DNA of 64,000 nucleotides, taken from NCBI GenBank assembly GCA_963817635.1, contig CAWFPR010000001.1, positions 186,001 to 250,000 on the forward strand. The letters run 5' to 3'. Below are positions 31,305 through 43,490 of the stretch, piece by piece (the first letter of the stretch is position 1; each line of letters starts with the position of its first letter). The position numbers were made by a program, and so were the translations under genes. Origin of the DNA: CAWFPR01 sp963817635. Lineage in GTDB: Bacteria > Acidobacteriota > Vicinamibacteria > Vicinamibacterales > 2-12-FULL-66-21. The notes beneath the pieces were generated by a model. The model saw only the letters and a list, made by a program, of their open reading frames with translations. It ran no database searches and was not told the DNA's origin.

Positions 31305-31362
31305 GGCTTCAGGCTTCGGGCTTGAGCCTGAGGCTTGAGCCTGAAGCCCGAAGCCTGAAGCC
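31302..31362. repeat. GGCTTCA/TGAAGCC inverted tandem repeat, likely bidirectional terminator
   Basis: GGCTTCA, GGCTTCG, GGCTTGA units run into GCCTGAG, GCCTGAA, GAAGCCC units, so the tract can fold into a long hairpin. It fills the space between the convergent stops of the amidase and the M56 protein. Members of the same family lie at 42779, 43381 and, inside a gene, 46685. Confidence 0.8.
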
Positions 31363-31364
31363 CC

Positions 31365-33567
31365 TCACCGCCGTTCGGCTTTCACCAGGGCCGACAGCGC
31401 GCGTCCCTGCTCGTGGTCGCCGAGCGAGCTGGCGACGTCGATATAGACGTCGCGCGCCTCGCCTGTGAGCGCGCGCCGGCTGACCGCCGTGATGAGCACC
31501 TGCGCCTTTTCGTAATCGCTGCCCATGCCGCGGGCCGCGCGAATCGCATGCAGGGTCGTGTCGGCCGACGCGTCCGGCCGCGCGAGTACCGCCTTCAGCA
31601 CACGCCCGCGCTCGTAGTCGCTGCCGACCGTTTCGAGGGCGCCGAAGAACGCGGCGTTCGCGGATGCGTCAATCGGCTGCTGCTTGACAATCTCGATGAG
31701 CAGCGTCGCTTCCTCGTAGTCGGAGTCGATCGCGCGGCTCGCGTCGAGGAGGCCCGCGAGCATCGCGTTCGACACCGGGCCGCGCTCGAGCGCCGCCGTG
31801 TAGACGCGGTGCATTTCGTAATCCGACTGAATCGACTTCGCCGCCTCGAAGTACGCCTGCCGCGTCGCGTCATCGACCAGGAGCCTGTCGGCCCCATCAA
31901 TCAGGAGCGACGCCAGTTCGTAGTCGGAATCGACTTCCTTCCCCGCCTGCACCAGCACCTGGCGCGCGGCTGCCGGATCGAGCGGCGTCCTGAGCAGCTC
32001 GGTGAAGTACACCCGCTTGGCCCAGCTGCCCTCGATGCGCGAAATCTCCTGGAGGACGCCCGCGGGGCCCTGGCTCGCGAGAATCCGCGCGACGCGCGCG
32101 CGCGCCCCGAGGCCGGTCTGCCGGATGAGGCGCGGCAACGCCTGCGCGAGCCACGCGCGGCCCTCCGGCTCGAAGGGCTTCTCGGACATGCCCTCCCAGT
32201 AGCGCCGCGTGATCGAGCCGGAAGCATCCGCCTTGAAATCGATGGTGTGGCCGCCGAGCCATCGGCCGTCCTTGATGCGGAGCGTGCCGCCGGGTGACAG
32301 CCGCTTCACGTCCGCGTCGTCGTCCGTGAACTCGAATTCGCCGTCGTAGCTGACCTCGAGCTTCTGGCCGTTGCTTGACCAGGTGACGTTCCCCGTGGTC
32401 CGGCCTTTGCGGTCGGCGGTCTTCTGCTGACTGGCCGCGGTCCGGGGCGGCGCGTGGAGCGGCGACCGCGGCCGACGCGCCGGCTCGGGGTGCCGTTGCC
32501 ACCGACTGGGCTCGCAGGGCGCTCGTGCCGAGCGCGCCGGCGGCCAGGCCGAGCATGACGAGCACCGAGGCGCTGCCGGCGAGCCAACCTGGCGCGCGCC
32601 CGGCGTGCGTGGGCACGCCCAGCAGCCGTCGCACGCGATGCAGCAGGGAGCCGCCGGTCGCCGCCATGGCGAGGTGACCGCCCGCGGCCCGCAGACCCTC
32701 GAGATCCGCGAGGGCCTTCGCGTACGTATAGGGATCGCCGCAGAGACTGACCGCCAGGTCGTCGCAGCAGTTTTCGCGCTCGATCCGGATGGCACGCGAC
32801 AGCCACCATACGGCCGGGTGATAGAACAGCAGCGTTTCGACGAACGTCTGGACCAGGTTGACGAGGTAGTCGTGGCGCCGCACGTGCGCGAGTTCGTGGG
32901 CGAGGATCGCTTCGATCTGGGTCGGCGTCAGTCCGGCGAGCGCGCTCACGGGCAGCAGCACGACGGGCTTGAGCCAGCCGATCACGGTCGGCACCTCGAC
33001 GCGCGCGGATTCGAGCAGCCGTACCGGCCTCGAGATCCGCAGCCGGCGCGCCAGCCGCCGTCCGGCGGATTCGAGCGCGGTATCCGCCGGCGCGATGCCC
33101 TGCGTCTTCATCCGCTGCACCCAGACCCACCCGGTCGCGAGCCGCAGCGTCAGCGCAAGCACTCCGACGATCCACCCCGCGACGAAGAACGGCAGCCACG
33201 GTTCGACGTCGATGGTCCAGGCGGGCGGCGTTGCGCCGCGCGCCGCCGGACTCGCGGGCGCCGGCGCCGCGGACCTGAATGCCGTGGGAGCCTGCGCCAC
33301 GCGGCCGGCCTCCGCCGTTCCCGCCGCCGTCGCCGCGACAACGGCGTGGCTCTTCCACACCTGCACGGCGGTCACGACCGGCATCGTCGCCATCAGCGAC
33401 AGCGCCACGGTCCCGATGACGTAGCGCACGTCGGCGGCGCCGCGGCGCAGCAGGAACAGCAGCGCGGAGGTGAGCGCGCCAATCAGGGCGCCCTGCCAGA
33501 CGAAGTGCAGCAGGGCCCAGCCGATGGCCTGCGCGACGGGCTGCTGGAGCAGATCAGTCGGGGTCAT
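31365..33567 (-). CDS. BlaR1/M56-type membrane sensor metalloprotease with 34-residue repeats (frameshifted)
   Basis: About 733 residues. Four membrane helices flank the M56 zinc protease site HELAHVRRHDY, with a downstream Glu in RIERENCCDDLAV. A GSLLHRVRRLLG helix and a fifth membrane segment follow, then a periplasmic part. The C-terminal half contains five repeats of exactly 34 residues, each starting SDYE (31518-31928), possibly alpha-helical. The frame changes near 32445 (AVAAPRAAP to RTAASQQKT). It overlaps the 3' end of the BlaI gene by 14 bases. By analogy with BlaR1, ligand sensing would trigger proteolysis of the BlaI-type repressor. The ligand is unknown and there is no penicillin-binding sensor domain. 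Confidence 0.88.
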
Positions 33568-33985
33568 GGTTGCCTCCTTCGCGAGCGGCGGCCGGGCTGT
33601 CCGGGCCGTCTCCGGCGCTCGGGTCGAGCAGCTTTCGGATTTCCGCGAGCTCCTCGGCCGTCGCGCGCCGGGTGGCGAGCGCCTGCATGACGAGCTCGGA
33701 CGACGACCCGCCGAAGGCCCGGTCGAGCAGGTCGCCGAGCAGCTGGCGCTGGGTCTGGCCCTGGGTCAGCCGTGCGTGGTAGATGTGCGTGCGGTCGCGC
33801 TCGTCGCGCCGGACCAGCCCCTTCTCGGTCATGATCTGCAGCATCTTCAGCGCCGTCGTGTAGGCGGTGGGCCGCTCGGGCGACAGCGCGTCGTGCACCT
33901 GGCGGACGGTGGCCGGGCCCAGCTGCCAGAGCACCCGCAGGATCGCCAGCTCGGCATCGGTCGGACGTGGAAGCCTGATGGTCAT
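33554..33985 (-). CDS. BlaI/MecI/CopY family transcriptional repressor
   Basis: 143 residues. Winged-helix domain PTDAELAILRVLWQLGPATVRQVHDAL with recognition helix TAYTTALKMLQIMTEKGLV, then the helical dimerisation region and a DRTHIYHARLTQ linker that in BlaI/MecI is cut by the partner protease. It is the first gene of the pair with the M56 protein. Two palindromic boxes directly upstream of its ATG are the likely autoregulatory operators. The start is ATG 33985; the longer open frame upstream runs over the operators. Confidence 0.93.
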   Translation of the reverse strand: MTIRLPRPTDAELAILRVLWQLGPATVRQVHDALSPERPTAYTTALKMLQIMTEKGLVRRDERDRTHIYHARLTQGQTQRQLLGDLLDRAFGGSSSELVMQALATRRATAEELAEIRKLLDPSAGDGPDSPAAAREGGNHDPD

Positions 33986-34000
33986 CTCGGGTGGACTATG

Positions 34001-34016
34001 TACGAACGTCTTCGTA
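34001..34016. promoter_or_regulatory. BlaI-type operator, box 1
   Basis: TACGAACGTCTTCGTA: six-base perfect arms TACGAA and TTCGTA around a four-base centre, 16 bp upstream of the BlaI-family ATG. The form resembles BlaI/MecI operators (TACA-n-TGTA) with different arms. Confidence 0.8.
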
Positions 34017-34021
34017 ATGTC

Positions 34022-34037
34022 AACGAAGTTCTTCGTA
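34022..34037. promoter_or_regulatory. BlaI-type operator, box 2
   Basis: AACGAAGTTCTTCGTA: five-base perfect arms ACGAA and TTCGT around GTTC. Its centre is 21 bp from the centre of box 1, two helical turns, so two repressor dimers would bind on the same face. It also sits about 113 bp upstream of the divergent cyclophilin gene. Confidence 0.8.
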
Positions 34038-34149
34038 GATGGGCCGGGCGACGGACGTCCGGCGCGGCATGGTGGGTTAGACGGAGGGCCGTCCCCGTTT
34101 GTTGGCCGCGCGTTCGGCCTATAATCGCTATTTCCCGAAAGGAGCTCCA

Positions 34150-34671
34150 GTGGAACCCGGCACCTACGCACGCTTCGACACCACCGAGGGATCGTTCACC
34201 ATTCGCCTCTTCGAGAAGGAGGCGCCGAAGACCGTGGCCAACTTCATCGGCCTCGCCGAGGGCACGAGGGAGTGGAAGGATCCGTCCACTGGCGAGAAGA
34301 AGACCGCGCCGTACTACGACGGCGTCATCTTTCACCGGGTGATCGGCGGATTCATGATCCAGGGAGGCGATCGGCTCGGCACGGGGACGGGCGGTCCCGG
34401 GTACAACTTCGCCGACGAGTTCCACCCCTCGGCGCGCCATTCGAAGGCCGGGATGCTCTCCATGGCCAATGCCGGACCGAACACGAACGGCAGCCAGTTC
34501 TTCATCACGCTCGGGCCGACGCCGCACCTCGACAACCGTCACTCGGTGTTCGGCGAAGTGGTCGAAGGGCTGGACGTCGTCAAGAAGATCGGCTCGGTGC
34601 CCACGGGTCATCAGGATCGGCCGGTCAAGCCGGTCGTGATGAATCACGTCACGATCGAACGGGTTGGCTGA
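34150..34671 (+). CDS. Cyclophilin-type peptidyl-prolyl cis-trans isomerase
   Basis: 173 residues, cytoplasmic, catalysing proline isomerisation. Cyclophilin blocks: FHRVIGGFMIQGGDRLGTGTG, SMANAGPNTNGSQFFITLG and HSVFGEVVEGLDVV. Active-site Arg, Phe, Gln and His are in place. The GTG at 34150 is chosen because AGGAG stands 5-6 bases before it (34140-34144) and because the family starts here; the longer frame from 34099 is not conserved. Its TGA overlaps the ATG of the sigma factor gene as TGATG. Confidence 0.93.
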   Translation: MEPGTYARFDTTEGSFTIRLFEKEAPKTVANFIGLAEGTREWKDPSTGEKKTAPYYDGVIFHRVIGGFMIQGGDRLGTGTGGPGYNFADEFHPSARHSKAGMLSMANAGPNTNGSQFFITLGPTPHLDNRHSVFGEVVEGLDVVKKIGSVPTGHQDRPVKPVVMNHVTIERVG

Positions 34672-35197
34672 TGGCGGACGATCGGCAGTCGCTCGATTCG
34701 CTGCTGCCCATCGTCTACCAGGAATTGCGGCGGCTCGCGGCCAGTTACCTGCGCCGCGAGCGCCCCGGCCAGACGCTGCAGCCCACGGCGCTCGTCCACG
34801 AGGCGTACCTGCGGCTGATGAAGGACCGCCCCGACCGGTGGCAGAACCGCGCGCACTTCTGCGCGATCGCGGCGCATTCCATGCGCCAGATTCTGATTGA
34901 AAAGGCGCGCGCCCGGGGCGCGCTGAAACGCGGCGGCGCACGCCCGCACGTCACGCTCGACGAAGCGCTCGTCGGCGGCGGCGAGCTGTCGATCGACCTC
35001 GTGGCGCTCGACGAGGCGCTCGAGCGGCTGGCCGCGATCGACGCCGAACAGGCGCGGCTCGTGGAGCTGCGGTTCTTCGGCGGGCTGACGGTCGAGGAGA
35101 CCGCCGACACCCTCGGGATCTCCCCCGCCACGGTCAAGCGCCACTGGACGGTCGCGCGCGCCTGGCTGGCGCGTGAACTGTCGGCCGCTCCCCCACA

Positions 35198-35201
<4 letters not shown>
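34671..35201 (+). CDS. ECF-type sigma factor of the Acidobacteria/Planctomycetes group
   Basis: 176 residues. Region 2 (LPIVYQELRRLAASYLRRE, PTALVHEAYLRLM, then AHFCAIAAHSMRQILIEKAR) and region 4 (RLVELRFFGGLTVEETADTLGISPATVKRHW) are complete. This subgroup is commonly followed by a protein kinase instead of an anti-sigma factor, as here. It is coupled to the cyclophilin by TGATG and to the kinase by GTGA. Activity is therefore probably set by the downstream kinase rather than by a classical anti-sigma protein. Confidence 0.93.
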
Positions 35202-36688
<1,487 letters not shown>

Positions 36689-36730
36689 GGATCGTGCGCG
36701 CGGAGTCGTGAGGCAGCCGCGTCGCGCCCG

Positions 36731-38658
36731 TCAGGCGTCAGGGATCATCGACTGAAGCATCTCGTGAATCGTCGCGACGAGCATGCCGGGATCGGCCGGC
36801 TTGGCGATGTGGCGCTGATACCCGGCCGTTGCCGAACGTTCCTGGTCGGCCGGGCTGACGGACGCCGACAGGGCGATGCGCACGCGCGGCACCTCGGAAC
36901 CGAGACTCGTCCGCAGTTCCCGCATCAGGTCGTGCCCGTCCCGCTGGGGCATGGCGATGTCGCAGACGAGCACGTCGGGACCCATCTCCATGCACGCCAC
37001 GAAGCCTTCGTCGGCCGACGACGCCGCCCGCACGGTCGCGCCGGCCGCCTGGAGCGACGAGACCAGCAGATCGCGAGTATCGACGTCGTCGTCAACGGCC
37101 AGGACGGTGACGCCGGCAAGCCGCGAGCTGTCGAGACCCGCGGGGCCGCCGCAGACCCTCGGACACGCCGGCACGCACGGGCAGACGCACCGTGAAGGTT
37201 GCGCCGGTGTCCTCACCCAGGCTCTCGGCGCGCACCTCGCCGCCGTGCAGCTCGACGAGGCGGCGGACGATCGACAGGCCGAGCCCGAGCCCGCCGTGCG
37301 AACGCGTCGCGGACGCGTCGCCCTGCCGGAAGGTGTCGAAGACGTTCGGCAGGAACTCGGGATTGATGCCGATGCCGGTGTCGGACACGACGATTTCGTC
37401 CAGGCCGCCGTCGCGGTGGACGTCAATCCGCACGTGGCCGCCCGCGGGAGTGAACTTCACGGCGTTCGAGAGCAGGTTCCAGATGATCTGCTGGATCCGA
37501 TCGGGATCGCCGGACTGTCGGCATCGCCGACGTGTCGCCGAGCCGCTCGAGCCGGACCCCCCGCGCGTCGGCGGTCGGACGGATGGACTCGATCGCCGCC
37601 GTGGTGAGCGCGGCCAGGTCCAGCGACCGCACGTCGAGCCGCATCTTGCCGCTGACGATCCGGGAGACTTCGAGCAGATCCTCGACGAGCCGCGACTGCG
37701 CCTGCGCGTTGCGCTGGACCTTTTCGAGGGCGCGATCGACATTGGCGGGCGGCACGGCGTTGGCCCGCAGGAGCTTCGTCCAGCCGAGGATCGCGTTGAG
37801 CGGCGTTCGCAGCTCGTGCGAGAGCGTCGCCAGGAACTCGTCCTTGAGCCGGTTGGCTTCCTGTTCGCGCACGAGCAGCTCGGCGCGTTCCTGCTCGGCG
37901 CGGCGCCGCTCCACGACCTCGCGCCGCAGTTCGACGTTCGCCTTCGACAGTTCCGCCTCGCGCTGCTGGATCTGTTCGAGCATGCGGTTGAAGGCTTCGA
38001 CCAGCAGTCCCAGTTCGTCGTCGGCGCCGCGCGCGGCGCGCAGCGAATAGTCGCCCCGCACCGATACCTCGGCGGCCGTCCGCGCGAGGGCCGCGACGGG
38101 GTCGGCGACGATCGACTGGAGCCACGACGACAGGATCAGCGCGACGCCAAGAGTGACGACCAGGAGGATGGCCACGACAATCCCCTGAATGCGCAGCCGC
38201 GAGCTGACGAGCTCGAGGTCGCTGCGCAGATAGACGGTGCCGGCCCGCTCACCTTTCAACATGATCGGCGCGGCCAGTTGCAGCCGGTCGGGCGTGAATA
38301 CGGGCACGTCTCCCGTGGGCGCCGGCGGACACGGCCTCGAGTCGGCACGCGGCCGGAACGCCGCGATCAGCGTGTTCCCCTTGTAGGCACAGGCGGACCG
38401 GATGTGGGCGTAGGGCGCCAGCGTGCGGAGGATTTCCTCGGTCGCGGCCGGGTCGTCGAGCTGGGTGGCCGTCTGGAGGTTGTCGGCCAGGAGGTTCGCC
38501 TGCGACGTCAGGTCGCGCAGCAGGTCGAACCGCGACTGGTAGTAGTCGGCGATGAGGTATCCGATGCTGGCGAGCAGGAGCACGGCGGCGCTCGTGCCGA
38601 GGATCATCGCGACGAGCTTCTGCCGAATCGGGAGCCGCCTGAATGCCGCGCCGATCAT
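36731..38658 (-). CDS. Hybrid histidine kinase (frameshifted)
   Basis: About 640 residues. Two membrane helices (about 15-40 and 165-190) flank a periplasmic sensor region of about 120 residues, followed by HAMP, a coiled coil (ERRRAEQERAELLVREQE), HisKA with LSHELRTPLN, an ATPase domain (NLLSNAVKFTP, VSDTGIGI, GGLGLGLSI) and a receiver (VLAVDDDVDTRD, acceptor in LVCDIAMPQRDG, late KPAD). Two frame changes: near 37515 before the ATPase domain and near 37145 before the receiver. The start is taken at ATG 38658; another Met lies at 38685. The signal and the output regulator are unknown. Confidence 0.87.
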
Positions 38659-38835
38659 CGCAGCGCCTCCGGCCACCCGATGCACGTGGTGAAGCTGTAG
38701 AGCAAAGGCCTCCGGCCGCGTGTGCGGCGTCTTCAGTATACAAACAAGTTCAGGGTGGCCCAGTCGAGCTGGCGATGGCTATTCGGTCACCGTCGAGGAC
38801 AGCAATCGCAGCCACGTGCGCAGGCCAGCTGTGGT

Positions 38836-41676
38836 ATGCCTGTAGCTACCGCCGTGCCCGACATCAGATCCCAGCTCGAGGCGTTCCTCCAGCCCGATCA
38901 AATCCTGGATCGCGAAATCGATCGCACGGCGTACGCGTCCGACGCGAGTTTCTACCGGCTCGTCCCCCGGGCGGTCGTCCGGCCCCGCTCGATCGCCGAT
39001 GTGCAGGGGGTGTTCCGGTTCAGCCGTTCGTGCCGGGTTCCCGTCGCGTTCCGCGGCGCCGGAACCAGCCTCTCTGGACAGGCCATCACCGACGGCGTGC
39101 TCGTGGACGTCGCACGATACTGGCGCCGGATCGAGCCGCTCGATCGCGGGCGCCGGGTCCGCGTGCAGCCGGGGGCGATCGGCGCGCACGTCAACCGCGC
39201 GCTTGTGCCGTACGGGGCCCGGATCGGTCCCGACCCGGCGTCGATCGACGCATGCACGATTGGCGGCATCCTGTCGAACAACTCGAGCGGCATGTGCTGC
39301 GGCGTGGCGCAGAACAGCTACCAGACGCTCGACTCGCTCGTGCTGGTCCTGCCCTCCGGCCTCGTCATCGACACGGCGGAGCCGGATGCCGACGCGGCAC
39401 TCGCGGCCGCCGACGCCGGCGCTCGTCGAGGGGCTCGCCGCGCTTCGCGACCGCGTGCGCGGCACGCCGGCGCTCGCCTCGCGCGTGCGCCGCAAGTACC
39501 TGACGAAGAACACGAACGGCTACTCGCTCAACGCCTTCCTCGACTTCGATCGCCCGATCGACATCCTGCGGCACCTCATGATCGGCGCCGAAGGGACGCT
39601 CGGCTTCATTGCCGAAGCGGTCCTGCGGACCGTCCCCGATCTCCCGGTGCGGTACACCGGCCTGCTGCTCTTCGCCTCGATCGCCGAAGCCTGTGCCGCA
39701 ATCGGACCGCTCGCCGCCGCCGGAGCGGCCGCGCTCGAAGTAATGGACCGGGCCGCGCTGCGCTCCGTGCAGGACGCGCCCGGCGTCCCGGCCGTGCTCG
39801 CGACGCTCCCGGCCGGCGCCGCGGGCCTCCTCGTCGAGTTCCAGGAACCCGCCGGAGCCCGCGTCGAGGCCCTCGCCGCCCGCGCCGCATCTTCGATCCG
39901 CGGTCTCTCTCTGATCGAGCCGGCGCGCTTCACCGGGGACCCGGCCGAACAGGCGCTCCTCTGGCGCATCCGCAAGGGCATGTTCCCGTCGGTCGGCGCG
40001 GTCAGGCGCCGCGGGACGACAGTCATCATCGAAGACGTCGCCTTCCCCGTGCCGTCGCTCGCCGCGGCGGTCGTCGAGCTTCAGGCGCTCTTCGCGAAAC
40101 ACGGCTACGACGATGCGATCATCTTCGGGCACGCGAAGGACGGGAACCTCCACTTCGTGCTGACGCAGGCGTTCGGCGACCGCGCCTCCGTCGATCAGTA
40201 CGAGCGCTTCATGGCCGACGTCGTCTCGCTGGTGGTCGAGCGCTACGACGGCGCGCTGAAGGCGGAGCACGGCACCGGGCGGAACATGGCGCCGTTCGTC
40301 GAAGCGGAGTGGGGCCGCGAGGCGTACGCCGTCATGCGCGAGTTGAAGGCGCTCGTCGATCCCGGCGGCCTCCTGAACCCGGGCGTCATCATCAATCCGG
40401 ATCCGCGGGCGCACGTCGCCGACCTCAAGTCGCTTCCCGTGGTCGAGGAGGAAGTGGACCGGTGCATCGAGTGCGGCTTCTGTGAACCGCACTGCCCGAG
40501 CCGCGACCTCACGCTCACGCCACGCCAGCGGATCGTCGTCCGCCGCGAGATGGCGCGCACGCCGACGTCGCGCGCCGCGCTTGCACGCGCGTTCGAGTAC
40601 CAGGGGCTGGAAACGTGCGCGGCCGACGGACTCTGCGCCGTCGCGTGCCCGGTGCACATCGATACCGGGCAGCTCACGAAGCGGCTGCGCGCCGCGGACC
40701 ACTCCGGATTGTCGCGGGCGATTGCGTCGTGGACCGCGCGTCATTTTCGCGCCACCGCGTCGGCCGCGCGCGCGGCGCTCGGCGCCGGCAGGTCTCTGGA
40801 TGCGCTGCTCGGATCGGACGCCACCGCCGCCGTCACGCGCGCCGCGTCGCGCCTGTCGCGCGGGGCGCTCCCTGCCTGGATCGCACCCATGCCGTCGGCC
40901 GCGCCGCCCCTGCCGGCAACCGCGGCGGAGGGCGCGCGGCGGTGTACTTTCCGTCCTGCCTGACCCGCACGATGGGCGCGCTCGACGGCGAACATTCGGC
41001 GCGATCGACCGCCGGCGCGTACGTCGCCGTCGCCGCCCGCGCGGGGCTGCCGCTCGTGATTCCGCCGGGCATCGGCGGACTCTGCTGCGGCACGCCGTAC
41101 TCGTCGAAGGGCTTCGCCGGGGCACACGCCGTCGCCGTCAATCTCACGATCGAGGCGTTGTGGGGTGCGTCGCGCGAAGGGGCGATTCCGGTCCTGGTCG
41201 ACACGAGCCCGTGCGCCTACGGACTGCGCAGCCTCGAGGGGCTGACGCCGGAGAACCGCGCGCGCGCGGCGCGGATGCGGATTGTGGACGGCGTCGAGTT
41301 CTTCAGCGCGCAGGCGCTGCCGAAGCTGGACGTGCGCCGCCGCGCCGGCATCGTGACGCTGCACCCGGTCTGCTCGCTCGTGAAGATGGGCCTGCTGCCG
41401 TCATTGACGGCGATTGCCGCCGCGTGCAGCGAGCGCGTCTTCGTCCCGCCGTCGAGCGGCTGCTGCGGCTTTGCCGGCGATCGCGGCTGGCTGGTGCCGG
41501 AACTCACCGCGTCGGCGACCGCGGCCGCGGCGGCCGAGGTCAGGGCCACGCCCTCGGACGGCTGCTACTCGAGCAGCCGCACGTGCGAAATCGGCATGAC
41601 GCGCGCGACCGGCCAGGTCTACCGATCGTGGATTCACCTGCTGGACTGGGCAACCGATCCGGACGGGACGGATTGA
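38836..41676 (+). CDS. FAD-linked oxidase with Fe-S and CCG domains, D-lactate dehydrogenase-like (frameshifted)
   Basis: About 946 residues, the arrangement of large FAD/Fe-S D-2-hydroxyacid dehydrogenases feeding electrons to quinone. A PCMH FAD domain (VAFRGAGTSLSGQA, PDPASIDACTIGG) is followed by the FAD-oxidase C-terminal domain (IIFGHAKDGNLHFVLTQ, EHGTGRNMAPF), two ferredoxin motifs (CIECGFCEPHC, CAADGLCAVACPVH) and two cysteine-rich CCG blocks (GLCCGTPYSSKG, SGCCGFAGDRG). Two frame changes: near 39420 (ADAG to ALVEGL) and near 40940 (GARR to AAVYFPSC). The exact hydroxyacid (lactate, glycolate or 2-hydroxyglutarate) is not determined. Confidence 0.88.
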
Positions 41677-41730
41677 GGAGCCCGACTGACGCGAATCGCC
41701 CGACTGACACGATCCCCTGACTGACCTGGT

Positions 41731-42760
41731 CTATTTCAACCGGTCCGCGAGGAGGCCGACGCTGAGCGCATAGCTGTGCGCGCAGTTGTAGCCGAGCAGC
41801 GCGTCGTAGTTCGCATACAGGAGGAAGCTGCGCGAGCCGGCCTGGACGAGCGAGGCGGGCATCGCGAGGTTCGGCAGCGGGCGGCCCGACGTCATCCGGT
41901 AGCCCATCGTCCGCCAGTCCTTCAGCGGCCGCGCTTCGGTCATCAGCCGCTCGGCGCGGCAGCCCTCGTCGCGCCGTGGAATCGCGAGCGCCGCGTCGTG
42001 CTGCGCGGCCGGAATCCGGATTTCGCGGCCCCACGTCACGCCCGCGGTCCAGCCGTGTTCTTTCAGGAAGTACGCGACCGACGCGAACACGTCGGCGTGC
42101 GACGACCAGATGTCGCGGCGGCCGTCGCCGTCGAAGTCCTGCGCGTACTGGAGATAGCTCGACGGCATGAACTGCGGCTGGCCGAGCGCGCCGGCCCACG
42201 AGCCTTTCAGGTGTTCCAGCTCGATGTCGCCGCGGTTGACGATCTCGAGCGCGCTGAAGAGTTCGTTGCGGAACATCGACCCGCGGCGCGGATCGTAGGC
42301 CAGGGTCACCAGCGCCGGGATCGTCGGCCGCACGCCGGCGAAGCGTCCGAAGTTCGATTCGAGCCCCCAGACCGCCACGATCACCCGCGGGCTCACGTCG
42401 TACTTCGCGCCGACGCGCCCGAGGAGGGTGCGGTACCGCGAGGTACATGCGCTGGGCCGTGCGCACCGTGTCGCGCGTGAGCCGGCGCTTCAGGTATTGC
42501 TCGAGGTCGAGCGCGAATTCCGTCTGCGTGCGATCGCGCTCGAGGATCTGGTCAACCGGCTGGACCCCCGCGAGCGACCGGTCGAGCACCTCCGCGCGAA
42601 TCCCGCGCGCCAGCGCCTCGGTCCGCAGCTCGGCCAGCCACTGATCGAATGGCGGAACCGTCACCACCGGCGCAACCGGCGGCACATCCTGCGCGACGAC
42701 TGGACCAACCCAGCCGAGCGCGGCCGCAACGATCGCACAGAGGAGCAGGGAGCCGCGCAT
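41731..42760 (-). CDS. MltB-type lytic murein transglycosylase (frameshifted)
   Basis: About 343 residues. Signal peptide MRGSLLLCAIVAAALG (cleavage near VAQ), an N-terminal helical region (FDQWLAELRTEALARG) and the SLT catalytic domain with WGLESNFG containing the catalytic Glu, then FMPSSYLQYAQDFDGDG. It cleaves peptidoglycan glycan strands to 1,6-anhydro ends in the periplasm. The frame changes near 42432, just before the catalytic motif (YLAVPHPP versus the continued VSPRVIVAVWGLE); one extra base is likely. There is no lipobox, so it is the soluble type. Confidence 0.87.
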
Positions 42761-42778
42761 GGCTGATTGTAGCAGCGT

Positions 42779-42855
42779 GAGGCTTCGGGCTTCGGGCTTC
42801 GGGCTTGGGGGCTGCTCAGCGTCGAGGCCTCAGCAACCTGAAGCCTGAAGCCTCC
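42779..42855. repeat. GGCTTCG/TGAAGCC inverted repeat element with a central unit
   Basis: GGCTTCG three times, then a unit GGGGGCTGCTCAGCG, then CCTGAAGCCTGAAGCC. The outer parts are complementary. The central unit is nearly repeated at 43409 (GGGGGCTGCTCAGTG). It lies between the transglycosylase start and the DUF4199 stop on the minus strand. Confidence 0.8.
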
Positions 42856-42856
42856 C

Positions 42857-43348
42857 TCACGAACGTCGTGGCGTCGCGCGCACGAAATAGCCGATCGCCG
42901 CCGAGGCGACGATGCCGGTAATGAGCGTGCCGACGAAGCCGCTCATCGCCTGCGCCATCGGCGTCCGGCTGGCGGCGTTCGCGTCGATCGCGGCGGCGAT
43001 CTCCGCGCTCGTCATCCCCTGCTGCGCCAGCGTCAGCCGCGTCGCATCCTCGACCGCCTGTGCGTAGTCGGGAAACGCGATCATCGTGAAGAGCAACGAG
43101 GAGGCGACGATGACCACGCCGGCCACGACCGCCATCATCGTGCCGGCCATCACCTGCTGGCCGTACGTCCGCCCGAGCGCCGCCGTGCGGCGCAGGCCCC
43201 AGACCAGCCCGCCGATCTCGAACAGGATGACGACGAAGAAGATGTTCGTCATCGCAGGATCCCGGTACCAGCCGGTCAGTCCCATGACGAACGTCCACGC
43301 GCCGCACAGCAGGCCGATGAGCACGCCGGCCGAGAGGATAGGGTTCAT
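42857..43348 (-). CDS. DUF4199-like four-helix membrane protein
   Basis: 163 residues with four hydrophobic segments (about 5-25, 37-52, 68-92, 137-158). The pattern (GLLCGAWTFVMGLTGWY, then a long charged loop ALTLAQQGMTSAEIAAAI) fits the DUF4199 family of unknown function. It is bracketed on both sides by GGCTTCA-type repeat elements. No partner is evident. Confidence 0.75.
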   Translation of the reverse strand: MNPILSAGVLIGLLCGAWTFVMGLTGWYRDPAMTNIFFVVILFEIGGLVWGLRRTAALGRTYGQQVMAGTMMAVVAGVVIVASSLLFTMIAFPDYAQAVEDATRLTLAQQGMTSAEIAAAIDANAASRTPMAQAMSGFVGTLITGIVASAAIGYFVRATPRRS

Positions 43349-43380
43349 GCCTTTCTCCCCGTGCCATGATTATGCCACGG

Positions 43381-43490
43381 AGGGGCTTCAGGCTCAGGGC
43401 TTCAGGCTGGGGGCTGCTCAGTGCGAAGCTCAAGCCCCAATCCGCTTTAGCCAGGCGCCCCTCGAGCCCTGAGCCTGAAGCCCTGAGCCT
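43381..43490. repeat. GGCTTCA/TGAAGCC inverted repeat element, second copy
   Basis: GGGGCTTCAGGCTCAGGGC and TTCAGGCTGGGGGCTGCTCAG on the left, GAGCCCTGAGCCTGAAGCCC on the right. Same layout and central unit as 42779-42855, with a longer middle. It separates the DUF4199 gene from the end of the permease gene and may act as a transcription stop for the latter. Confidence 0.8.
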
